A stretch of 15,216 nucleotides of DNA from JANWYU01 sp964655485. GTDB lineage: Bacteria; Bdellovibrionota; Bdellovibrionia; Bdellovibrionales; Bdellovibrionaceae. The translations under genes were made by a program, and so were the position numbers. The stretch is from NCBI GenBank assembly GCA_964655485.1, contig CAZZMS010000144.1, forward strand, positions 1 through 15,216, in the 5' to 3' direction. Positions 7,629 to 14,585 of the stretch are shown piece after piece (within the stretch, counting starts at the first letter, position 1; each line of letters opens with the position of its first letter). The notes under the pieces were generated by a model that worked only from the letters and a program-made list of their open reading frames with translations, was not told where the DNA came from and made no database searches.

Positions 7629-8777
7629 TTACCCTTGACCTGCACGGCGTAAGGTAAATGGGTAACTCACTTGAACATCTACCCCCCCATCAGGCACAGG
7701 AAACTTCCAAGACCTCAGACGTTGCACAATGCAGTTTTCTACCGATGAGTCGTTGAGCGTACTCGAGGACACGCGAGCCGATTTGACCAAACCATTACCG
7801 CCAATGACAAAATCCACAGTCACTCGCCCGGCGAGTCCTGGATTTTCCTGAAGACCCTGTTCATAGCAGAAACGAACTTGGGATGAGTTTTGCGCTACCA
7901 CTGCGGCAATTTGATCGCGATCAAGTCCTGCGCTACTTTGTGATTCAAGTCCCACAGGTAGAGCCTGAGCGCCGAGACTTCCCGCAAGCTTCAATTCACC
8001 ATAGCCCGCTTGTCCGCCACCTTTACCTTTCGTGCCCAATCCCCCAGCTCCCTGCAGGTTACCCCCCACTCCGAGGGGTGCAGCTACCATGCCTTTCGCA
8101 TACACAGAGGTCTGTGTTCCACCAGAACCCTGCAAACCGCCCAAACCAGGACCCGCCGATGTGACGGCAGATCCGAGATTCAAGCCAGGGGTCTTGGCCC
8201 CTCTTTGCAACTCACCCAGGGCACTCAAGGCTCCCATGCGTTTCCATGTGGTTTGAGATTTGGTGACTGGTTGCAAAGTGGTGGAGGCTATCATCGGCTG
8301 GATTTTTACTTGGGTCACCGTTTTAGGTTTCACCACTTTCTGGCGAATATCCTCCACCTTTCTTTCCATCTCTTGCGCCAAGCGAGGATTCATTTCTTTG
8401 GGACCCAGCCAATAAAACAGGAGAAAGGATAAAAAGCTTAAAACATAAGTTCCTACTAAAATACGCCAAGAACTGTCCTCATCGCCTTGGGAACTTGGCA
8501 CGTCTTTTAAAACAGGGTTAAATAAAGGCTCGTCAATGAAGGTCAACTGTGACAAAGCCCCACCCAAAACAGGACCTTTTTCTTTCAAATCTCGAGCGGG
8601 CCCGTGCCAAAGCAAATGGTATTCTGCTTCTTGGCTTGCGACCTCCCAAGATTCTTTCGTGTTAAAAACGCACAAGCGACCGGAATCCAGAGCTTGCGCC
8701 ACATACACGGCGTCATCAGGCGAAGCTATGGGATACACGCGGGCCAGTTGCTTATCTGGCGTTTTTATAGCCAACAT
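7629..8777 (-). CDS. single-pass TonB-like arm with AgmX/PglI C-terminal domain
   Basis: 382-aa bitopic inner-membrane protein. Residues 1-102 are a cytoplasmic part I do not recognise, 105-124 a transmembrane helix, about 126-180 a charged and Pro/Thr/Gln stretch, 182-270 a Gly-rich flexible linker, and 285-376 a TonB-like domain of the AgmX/PglI type. The marks of that domain are FCYEQGLQENPGLAGRV, IGGNGLVKSARVSSSTL, ENCI, LRSWKFPVPDGG and YPFTL, with the paired Cys304 and Cys349. The family includes GltG and GltJ (AgmX) of the Myxococcus gliding machine and NfsG of the spore-coat machine. Its job there is to carry force from the inner-membrane motor across the periplasm. I see no FHA, GYF or CxxC zinc-ribbon module in the cytoplasmic part. 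TAAGGAG just upstream (8784-8790) supports the start. Co-transcribed with its neighbours. Confidence 0.9.
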   Translation of the reverse strand: MLAIKTPDKQLARVYPIASPDDAVYVAQALDSGRLCVFNTKESWEVASQEAEYHLLWHGPARDLKEKGPVLGGALSQLTFIDEPLFNPVLKDVPSSQGDEDSSWRILVGTYVLSFLSFLLFYWLGPKEMNPRLAQEMERKVEDIRQKVVKPKTVTQVKIQPMIASTTLQPVTKSQTTWKRMGALSALGELQRGAKTPGLNLGSAVTSAGPGLGGLQGSGGTQTSVYAKGMVAAPLGVGGNLQGAGGLGTKGKGGGQAGYGELKLAGSLGAQALPVGLESQSSAGLDRDQIAAVVAQNSSQVRFCYEQGLQENPGLAGRVTVDFVIGGNGLVKSARVSSSTLNDSSVENCIVQRLRSWKFPVPDGGVDVQVSYPFTLRRAGQG

Positions 8778-8790
8778 AGGATTCTCCTTA

Positions 8791-9081
8791 CTACTCGTAG
8801 TCCTTCATACGCTCATTAAAACTTTTTGGAATTTGCACTAAACCTTCTAAAGCCTTATCTTCTTCCACCGTAATCACAGTTTGATCCGCAAAGTGGAATT
8901 GGCCTTGTACTAAATAGTCTTCAAAAGAATGAGATGTTTTCAAAGAGGATTGAGAGCTTAAAAGTCCCTGCTTTTTTTGAGCCGCCCCCTCAGAAGAACT
9001 ACCTTCTGCAGCCAAAACATGAAAGCTCCAACAGGCCAACATAGAGCCCATGATCAAGGTATAAATACCCCACTTATTCAT
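8791..9081 (-). CDS. small exported protein of the motor cluster
   Basis: 96-aa predicted periplasmic protein. The signal peptide is residues 1-25 (hydrophobic core 6-23, likely cleavage near VLA/A). The mature part is a Ser/Lys-rich linker followed by SFEDYLVQGQFHFADQTVI and a charged C-terminal helix with KSFNERMKDYE. The gene is certainly translated: an AGGAGGTGA site (9084-9092) precedes the ATG, and the ATG overlaps the stop of the 1019-aa gene by 8 bases, a classic coupling arrangement. Its spot between the big TPR protein and the AgmX-type arm is similar to that of small GltF in Myxococcus. The FEDxLVxG stretch feels like a conserved motif of that kind of small protein, but I could not check this and assign no name. 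Confidence 0.8.
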   Translation of the reverse strand: MNKWGIYTLIMGSMLACWSFHVLAAEGSSSEGAAQKKQGLLSSQSSLKTSHSFEDYLVQGQFHFADQTVITVEEDKALEGLVQIPKSFNERMKDYE

Positions 9082-12000
9082 TCTTCACCTCCTGATTATC
9101 CTCTAAGCTCTCCCATTTCGCCTGTAAAAAATCAGCCAGCTTCTTATGCCCCTGCTCTCTTTGCTCATCGACAAAGCGCTTGAATTCCTCTTTCGAAAAA
9201 CCCTGATTTCCCTGCGCCACAACCCTAATGACTCCCGAGAGATGAGTATCTGTTTGTACCCTTGCAGGTTTGGAAGTATCTTGAACGGCAGGCAGAGAAT
9301 CCTTCAGAGACTCATTTAAGGCTAGACTGAGCGGATGATCTGTAGGGAGACTCTCCATCAGCAAAGCCCACTCCATATGAAATGCCGACAAGAATTTGGG
9401 TTCTCGTTTTAAAGCCGCTTGATATGCAGAAAAAGAATCTAAAGTGGGAAGTAGCTTCGAAGCTGCGCTATCGTACTCGGTAGCCTTAGCTAAGTAGGGT
9501 TTCGCTAAGTGAGATAAGGTCAGCATGTATTCTTGCTGGGCCTGTTCGTCCAAACCTGCGGGCAATGGCAAACTCATCAATTCTTCATAGAGCTTCTTAT
9601 TCTCAACTGCGAGAGTTTGCAAAATCAACCAGCGAGCTGCGGGATCCCCTCCGGATAAAGCCTCCTTAGCCAGCTTTTCCCCTTGGGTAATCCCTTGAAC
9701 ACGTGCCGCAATAAATTGTTTCAATTGCGTTTGGTTTTTCGCCTCAGTTAATGGCTTCAAGCTCTTCATTTGTTTTTTGAGGCTTATGAGATTTTCGTAA
9801 AAGTCCATCTTCCAAAGAATGAGACCGTAAAGATCTGTCGGAGCGGCTACTGTTATCTGTTTGGGCCGCAAAGTCTTGAAGGCTTTCGCGTCGCTATGAC
9901 TGAGGTAAAATATCGCTTGATGATAAAGGGATGGTTTGCTTTTCAGCCAAGCCATTTCCTTCTGAACCCACTGCTGTGGATTTTTCTCTTCAGCGAGAAT
10001 TTCAAAAAACAGGTTCTCTTTCATCTCACCCTCAGCCATAGTGTAGGCCCGCTTCAGATGGGATAAAGAGACATCCTTGTTACCTAAGGCCCAAGCTAGA
10101 ACAGAGGCTCTCAGCTCAGAGGAGATATCAGCTTGACCGACTTCACTCCACGCCCGGTACGCCGTCTTAAAATCGAGTAACCATTCACTCACATCAGTGA
10201 GCCATGTATTCGCCCATTTTTTTTCATCTTGCGCCAGGGCGGGCAAGGCCAAATACTGCTCCAAGCTGGACTGACACTCAGAAAATTGTTGCGCCTTATA
10301 GGTGACCAAAATCTTATTTTTTAAACTGGTTTTACGTAGTTCGTTTGAAAGCTGAGGATCTGCCAAGATCATGTCCAGGTAACCCATCGCCTCCTTGGGA
10401 CCGAGAGAGCCTGCACTCATCTCATTGAGCCATGCCCGATAGGCAATAGGTAAAAACTCATTTTTATACTCCGGTAGGATCTGAGCCAAATGCTGAGCTT
10501 CCTCCGCAATCTGCAGGGGCTTGACCTGAGCCTGAGCCCAAGCATCTAACAATAAGTGAGCAGCCATCACACGCAGCTGAACGGGAGCCTCTTTTTGCCC
10601 TAGGAACTCTCTGACCTGCGGCAAAAACCGATTCCAATCTGCTCGGTCATAATCCTCTTTTAAGTTTTTAAATGTTACTGAGAAAACGGCCTTGCGCAAT
10701 GGAGATGCTTTCAAGTAAGCCGAGCGGAGCTCCCGGGCACGCTCTTTTAGGGCCTGATCTTCTTTGGAGTTTTCGAGGGCTTGATCACTGGCTTCTAGGG
10801 CCAAAAGCCACAGTCTTTCCCTTTCATCAGCATTCCCAGTTTTCAACTCAGCCAAGCTTCTGTAAGTGGTAGCGGCCAAATCATACTGACCTAACGCTGA
10901 TAACACCACCGCATAAGTCTCTCTTAAGCTTAGGTCTGAGGGAAAAATATCCACGACCATCCTTAAAACTTCGGCTAACGAGGAGGTAGGATGAGTCTTA
11001 TTTTTTTGATACTCCGCACTCACTAAAGCTTTCCAACGCTTGTAAACGTCCTGACACTCGGCACTCACACATTGAGGATCAGCCTCAGTTTTCAATGAAC
11101 CAAAGGCTTCCGCATAAAATTTGAAGTCAGCTGTTTTAAATTCTCTTAAGGACAAGGCAGCCAACTGCCCTTTAGCTAATAGGCGATCAGACAATTGAGG
11201 GGTGTGAGACTCCACTTCCTTCCAGACAAAAAACTCTTCTTGAGCTCGACCGGTGCGCTCCAGTTCGTAGGCTAGTGTTTTGAGTATCTCAAAACTTTGG
11301 CCTGTTACCGCCCAAAACTGCCTCAACTGAGTGATCCGATCCGCAGTCAATCCAGGCCCCTTGGCCAGCATGATGACTTGATCTCTGGCGATCTCTTTTG
11401 CAAAATCACGATCCAAAGCTCCCGCCACTTTAGACTTCACGCCCTGCGGAGATAAAAACTTTTGCGGTTCTTGCCAGATAAGATCCAAGGCCTGGAGTGC
11501 CCCCTCCACCTGCCCCTGCTGAAATAGACTCCAGGCTTTGCGAAACTGCACGTAGCCCACACGCTCAGAACCTAAAGATAGGGACATATCATAAGCTTTG
11601 GTTGCCTCTAACCAGCGCCCTCTTCGATAATAATTTTCCCCCATAGACAACCAAGCCTCTGCCTTGGTAACCGCTTCCACCGGTAACTCTGTCACCCGGA
11701 AAAAGGCTTTCAAAGCGGGCTCGCTTTCTTTTTCTAGCTCCCACAAGTAGCCCATTTGAATCAGAACTTTGGCTTGCCCCGTAGGATCTGAGATTTTATT
11801 CACGACAGCTTGATAGTGGCTTAAGGCCTTACGGCGTAAACGAGCACTTTCTTCACCCATCCCGCCGAATTGTTCAATCTCACGCTGACTGGCCTGCCGT
11901 GCTTGCTCTGACAACAAATCAGCCAAGCGCAAAGTCACCGGAATGCGCTGACTGTCAGACTCGGGAATTCGTGCCAGTACAAGTTCCAATTTTTTTATTA

Positions 12001-12133
12001 ATTCTTGGTCAATCGATGATTGGGCAAAACTCGAACGCCAACAAGAAAGGATGAGAAAAACGATAGCAACAAAGCTTAGCCCCTTCCCTTGAACCGATCC
12101 GTGATTCATTCCTAGGTCCCGATGTTCTGCCAT
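9074..12133 (-). CDS. large exported TPR-repeat scaffold protein
   Basis: 1019-aa exported protein, almost wholly helical. N-terminal hydrophobic segment 19-31 with likely signal cleavage near SFA/Q (residue 37). TPR-like repeats are clear at about 120-220 (KVLIQMGYLWELEKESEPAL; AWLSMGENYYRRGRWLEATK; QFRKAWSLFQQGQVEGALQA), and weaker helical repeats continue to about residue 930. A Lys/Glu-rich tail contains EEFKRFVDEQREQGHKKLAD. The early IPVTLRLADLLSEQAR block followed by an A-helix of TPR type matches the layout of periplasmic TPR proteins in Agl-Glt clusters; the length is close to GltD (AgmU), while the N-terminal block recalls GltE (AglT). AAGGGGTGA (12137-12145) supports the first ATG over the internal Met9. 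Two Cys (near ADPQCVSAEC) are close enough for a local disulfide. Likely role: periplasmic scaffold between motor and outer membrane. Confidence 0.85.
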   Translation of the reverse strand: MAEHRDLGMNHGSVQGKGLSFVAIVFLILSCWRSSFAQSSIDQELIKKLELVLARIPESDSQRIPVTLRLADLLSEQARQASQREIEQFGGMGEESARLRRKALSHYQAVVNKISDPTGQAKVLIQMGYLWELEKESEPALKAFFRVTELPVEAVTKAEAWLSMGENYYRRGRWLEATKAYDMSLSLGSERVGYVQFRKAWSLFQQGQVEGALQALDLIWQEPQKFLSPQGVKSKVAGALDRDFAKEIARDQVIMLAKGPGLTADRITQLRQFWAVTGQSFEILKTLAYELERTGRAQEEFFVWKEVESHTPQLSDRLLAKGQLAALSLREFKTADFKFYAEAFGSLKTEADPQCVSAECQDVYKRWKALVSAEYQKNKTHPTSSLAEVLRMVVDIFPSDLSLRETYAVVLSALGQYDLAATTYRSLAELKTGNADERERLWLLALEASDQALENSKEDQALKERARELRSAYLKASPLRKAVFSVTFKNLKEDYDRADWNRFLPQVREFLGQKEAPVQLRVMAAHLLLDAWAQAQVKPLQIAEEAQHLAQILPEYKNEFLPIAYRAWLNEMSAGSLGPKEAMGYLDMILADPQLSNELRKTSLKNKILVTYKAQQFSECQSSLEQYLALPALAQDEKKWANTWLTDVSEWLLDFKTAYRAWSEVGQADISSELRASVLAWALGNKDVSLSHLKRAYTMAEGEMKENLFFEILAEEKNPQQWVQKEMAWLKSKPSLYHQAIFYLSHSDAKAFKTLRPKQITVAAPTDLYGLILWKMDFYENLISLKKQMKSLKPLTEAKNQTQLKQFIAARVQGITQGEKLAKEALSGGDPAARWLILQTLAVENKKLYEELMSLPLPAGLDEQAQQEYMLTLSHLAKPYLAKATEYDSAASKLLPTLDSFSAYQAALKREPKFLSAFHMEWALLMESLPTDHPLSLALNESLKDSLPAVQDTSKPARVQTDTHLSGVIRVVAQGNQGFSKEEFKRFVDEQREQGHKKLADFLQAKWESLEDNQEVKNE

Positions 12134-12189
12134 GGATCACCCCTTGTTGAATACTGGCTTCAAGCTTTGGCCCTACTCCTGGGTCACAT

Positions 12190-12657
12190 TTACTCTTGTA
12201 AAACGGCGAAATTGATATCAGAAAAACCAGCCTGTGCTAAATGCGATATGACCGCATTAATTTCTTTGAGCACAGTGGATCGGTCTGCTTGAATAATCAT
12301 CTGCGGCTCAGGTAAACCCAATTCCTCGGAGACTTTGGTTAAAGAACGCTTCAGTTGCACCAGGTGCGGTAACAATTGTGACTCGGCGACTTCCTCTTCA
12401 CCCACGAACAGACGATGGTTTTCAATTTTAATAACGGTGGATTTTTCCAGCTCTGCCCATTGTTTAGCTGCAGGTAACACCATGTCTTTGGATAACACCA
12501 AAAAATTCTCAGAGTTGGAGAAGTTAAGAAGCAAGAAAATCACCAGAATCGAAAAGGCATCCACTAAAGACGTGAGCATAAGGCTCTCGGAAAGCACCTT
12601 ACGCCCTCCGCTATTTTGTGGATTTATGACACTCGCCGAACCCAAGACTGAGTCCAT
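12190..12657 (-). CDS. ExbD/TolR-like motor protein 2 (retains the membrane Asp)
   Basis: 155-aa inner-membrane stator-type protein with the ExbD/TolR layout: short cytoplasmic N-terminus, one transmembrane helix (about 28-46) and a periplasmic domain. The helix reads SLVDAFSILVIFLLL, with Asp33 where ExbD and TolR carry the proton-binding Asp. The periplasmic part, with QMIIQADRSTVLKEINAVI, matches the usual ExbD/TolR alpha-beta fold. Start choice: a longer frame opens at GTG 12696 (weak CAGGG), overlapping the previous gene by 26 bases. ATG 12657 has GAGGTG at correct spacing, 13 bases after the previous stop, and gives the normal length. With the TolQ-like protein it should form the proton-driven motor, as AglQ/AglS do with AglR in Myxococcus. 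Confidence 0.9.
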   Translation of the reverse strand: MDSVLGSASVINPQNSGGRKVLSESLMLTSLVDAFSILVIFLLLNFSNSENFLVLSKDMVLPAAKQWAELEKSTVIKIENHRLFVGEEEVAESQLLPHLVQLKRSLTKVSEELGLPEPQMIIQADRSTVLKEINAVISHLAQAGFSDINFAVLQE

Positions 12658-12670
12658 AATTGCACCTCGC

Positions 12671-13135
12671 TTAAAGGGGGATGACCCCAAGCTCACTTAA
12701 GCCCTGAGATTTCAAAAAATCCATCAAACTCACTAAACGATGATACTCCACTTGCAAATCAGGCTCGATAAGTGCTGATTGCAAGTTTGGCTCAAGATTT
12801 TTCAGTTTCTCCACGTAGGGCCCCAACCACCGCGCAAAATCCTCCATTTGCTCTTGCGACTGAGGAAGAAGTTTTACTCCACTCAGAGCGGCTACCCCTG
12901 GTTTTTGAAAATCCCGCAGACTGGCCTGCAACCCTCCCCCCGGTAACATTTTTAAAACTAACATGGGCTGCTTAGCCGTTTCCGCCAAGGACTGACCACC
13001 GATCCCTTGTTTCACCTTCATAGAACCTACTTGAACCCATACCGCCGTGAGTAACAAAAAACAAATACACACTGAAAGCAAGCTAATCACAGGAATCAAA
13101 TCGACATTAAAATCTAAGCTTTTTTTGCTACTCAT
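12671..13135 (-). CDS. ExbD/TolR-like motor protein 1 (membrane Asp replaced by Ser)
   Basis: 154-aa protein of ExbD/TolR layout: N-terminal cytoplasmic stub, one transmembrane helix (about 12-36) and a periplasmic domain with paired beta-alpha segments ending LSELGVIPL. The membrane segment FNVDLIPVISLLSVC aligns with the ExbD/TolR signature N-V-x-P-x-x-D, but the position of the conserved Asp is Ser18. Asp12 lies two or three residues earlier, at the membrane edge, and does not align. It sits 23 bases after the tolQ-like gene and 13 bases before the start of the second ExbD/TolR gene, so all three are one transcript. A second ExbD-type subunit lacking the proton carrier would make an asymmetric motor with the other copy supplying the Asp. 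This is inference from one residue. Confidence 0.88.
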   Translation of the reverse strand: MSSKKSLDFNVDLIPVISLLSVCICFLLLTAVWVQVGSMKVKQGIGGQSLAETAKQPMLVLKMLPGGGLQASLRDFQKPGVAALSGVKLLPQSQEQMEDFARWLGPYVEKLKNLEPNLQSALIEPDLQVEYHRLVSLMDFLKSQGLSELGVIPL

Positions 13136-13158
13136 GAGCCACCTCTGCCCTTAACCCA

Positions 13159-13857
13159 CTAGGCATGAGCTTCTCTATCCTTTTGATCCTTTTTCTGTCG
13201 ACTCGTGCGTAAGGCGATGGGTTCGTAAGCGAATGATAGCCAGTTGTACATTTTTAAAGAGGCCTGCTTAAGATCTTGCGCTAATTGTTCCGTTCTGTTT
13301 TGCAACACCGCATACATAATCAAAGCGGGAATGGCCACAATCAGACCATAAGCCGTCGTGTTCATAGCCTCAGAAATCCCCGCTGATAGCAGAGCTGCTT
13401 TTTCCGCCGGGGAAGCAAAACTCACAGCCACAAACGCATTGATCATACCAGTGATGGTTCCCAATAGACCGGTCAATGTCGCTACGTTACCTAACATGGG
13501 TAAAAAGCTTGTTCTCTTTTCTAGAGTGGCCATTTCTGCCATTAAAATTTCATCCATTTTTCCTTGGATCTCATCTTTGCCCCCTAAATTCATAGCCGCC
13601 ATCACCCCAGCCAAGCTGACTTTAGCCATGGGCACGTCTTGGTTCTGAGATTGAGCTACCACAACATCCAACTGCCCACGTTTAATCAAATCTTCCATGG
13701 GGCTTACAAAAGCCATCGCATGACGCTTCCTTTTTACGTAGAGGAAGTAGGCCCGTTCAATAATCAAAGCGATCGTCGCCAGTTGCACGGCCAAAATCAC
13801 CCACATCCAAGCACCACCGCGGTTGAAAAATAAAATTGCCTTAGTTACCCATTCCAT
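13159..13857 (-). CDS. TolQ/ExbB/MotA-type proton-channel protein
   Basis: 232-aa inner-membrane protein with the three-helix TolQ/ExbB arrangement: helix 1 at about 17-37, a cytoplasmic loop of about 75 residues, helix 2 at about 120-145 with the family signature VATLTGLLGTITGMINAF, and helix 3 at about 163-187 (AMNTTAYGLIVAIPALIMY), with the conserved Thr pair at 167-168 facing the ion path. A charged tail (RQKKDQKDREAHA) follows. Length and topology are those of TolQ, ExbB and AglR. It is the first gene of the ten-gene block; AAGGGGGAT (13862-13870) supports the start. The absence of TolA, TolB and Pal and the presence of the AgmX-type arm argue against a Tol-Pal operon and for an Agl-type motor. 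Confidence 0.95.
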   Translation of the reverse strand: MEWVTKAILFFNRGGAWMWVILAVQLATIALIIERAYFLYVKRKRHAMAFVSPMEDLIKRGQLDVVVAQSQNQDVPMAKVSLAGVMAAMNLGGKDEIQGKMDEILMAEMATLEKRTSFLPMLGNVATLTGLLGTITGMINAFVAVSFASPAEKAALLSAGISEAMNTTAYGLIVAIPALIMYAVLQNRTEQLAQDLKQASLKMYNWLSFAYEPIALRTSRQKKDQKDREAHA

Positions 13858-13868
13858 GAAAATCCCCC

Positions 13869-13888
13869 TTTTTGTTCGTTAACAAAAA
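13869..13888 (-). promoter_or_regulatory. hairpin just before the tolQ-like ribosome binding site
   Basis: TTTTTGTT (13869-13876) and AACAAAAA (13881-13888) form an 8-bp AT-rich stem with a 4-base loop, directly upstream of and touching the AAGGGGG ribosome binding site of the first motor gene. It could tune translation of the operon, but AT-rich foldbacks of this size also arise by chance. Confidence 0.3.
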
Positions 13889-13898
13889 AAGCCTATGC

Positions 13899-13943
13899 GT
13901 CTTTTTAGACCTTTGTCTAGAAAGAAAAACTTTTTTTTCAGAC
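13899..13943. promoter_or_regulatory. divergent intergenic region with GTCT/AGAC half-sites
   Basis: The 159 bases between the tolQ-like gene and the TlpA-like gene must hold both promoters. They contain four alternating half-sites: GTCT 13899, AGAC 13907, GTCT 13915 and AGAC 13940. The last two flank an A/T tract and can form an imperfect hairpin. A regulator binding site is possible. I could not identify a convincing -35/-10 pair on either strand. Confidence 0.2.
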
Positions 13944-14016
13944 TAGTTAAGATTATGACAGCACTTCTTATTCGACGCATGTGGACAAGTAGACTCATGC
14001 TGGGTAGCCTTAAAAC

Positions 14017-14547
14017 ATGGATTTTAAAAAACGCATTTGGGACATCACCTTCGGTATTCTTATTTTATTGTTACTAGCTTACCGGTTACCGGGCTGGCTT
14101 GAGGATTGGCGGAAAGAAGGTCAGATAGCACACCAAATCCAAGTCCTCAACTTAGAGGAAGAACCTTTTACACCACAAACTCTTCCTCTGGACAGTCAAA
14201 ACTCCGCACAACTTCTCATTTTTTGGGCCACGTGGTGCGGACCTTGTAAAGTAGAACTCCAGCGCATCAATCGCTTAATCGAATCTCATAAAATTCCTGC
14301 CGAGCGAGTGTTAGCCATCAGTTCCTACGAGGATCCCCAGCTCGTTTTAAAAACCGCGCAGGAAAGAAAATATCTATTTCCTGTTTTTGCTGATCCCCAG
14401 GGAGATGCGGCTAAGATATACAAAGTAAAAGCCACACCCTCTTTGGTTTTATTAAGCCAAAAAGGGGTGATGGAATGGGTGACCTCTGGTCTTAGTCCAT
14501 CTTTAGAATTACGTCTCATGAATGCCTTTGATCACAAAGAAGAATAA
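14017..14547 (+). CDS. membrane-anchored TlpA-like thioredoxin
   Basis: 176-aa thioredoxin-fold protein with an N-terminal membrane anchor (about 8-24) placing the catalytic domain in the periplasm. The active site is WCGPC (C74, C77); the cis-Pro loop is ATPSLVLL (P141). TlpA, ResA and DsbE-like proteins of this size act as periplasmic disulfide reductases, for instance in cytochrome c maturation or keeping protein thiols reduced; the client is not evident. An in-frame TAA at 14011-14013 excludes an upstream start. The Shine-Dalgarno sequence is weak (GGGTAG region, 14002-14007). It is divergent from the motor cluster and 38 bases ahead of the M48 gene, with which it may be co-transcribed. 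Confidence 0.88.
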   Translation: MDFKKRIWDITFGILILLLLAYRLPGWLEDWRKEGQIAHQIQVLNLEEEPFTPQTLPLDSQNSAQLLIFWATWCGPCKVELQRINRLIESHKIPAERVLAISSYEDPQLVLKTAQERKYLFPVFADPQGDAAKIYKVKATPSLVLLSQKGVMEWVTSGLSPSLELRLMNAFDHKEE

Positions 14548-14585
14548 GTAGCTAGTAGCAATTACGGATCCCGTGGAGGTTCGTC

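Noticed and set aside
7883..8432. Plus-strand frames of 74-140 codons opposite the AgmX-type gene
   Set aside because: They are antisense to a well-supported gene; the Gly-rich linker coding makes long Pro/Ser-rich antisense frames.
12658..12696. Upstream GTG start for the second ExbD/TolR-like gene
   Set aside because: It has a weak Shine-Dalgarno and overlaps the previous gene, while ATG 12657 has GAGGTG at proper spacing and yields the usual N-terminal length.
9074..13857. Reading the motor genes as a Tol-Pal or TonB uptake operon
   Set aside because: There is no TolA, TolB, Pal or TonB-dependent receptor; two ExbD-type genes, exported TPR proteins and an AgmX-type arm fit the Agl-Glt/Nfs class better.
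13895..14077. 60-codon frame in front of and overlapping the thioredoxin gene
   Set aside because: Lys/Phe-rich start, no ribosome binding site and no family resemblance; an upstream leader peptide cannot be excluded but nothing supports it.
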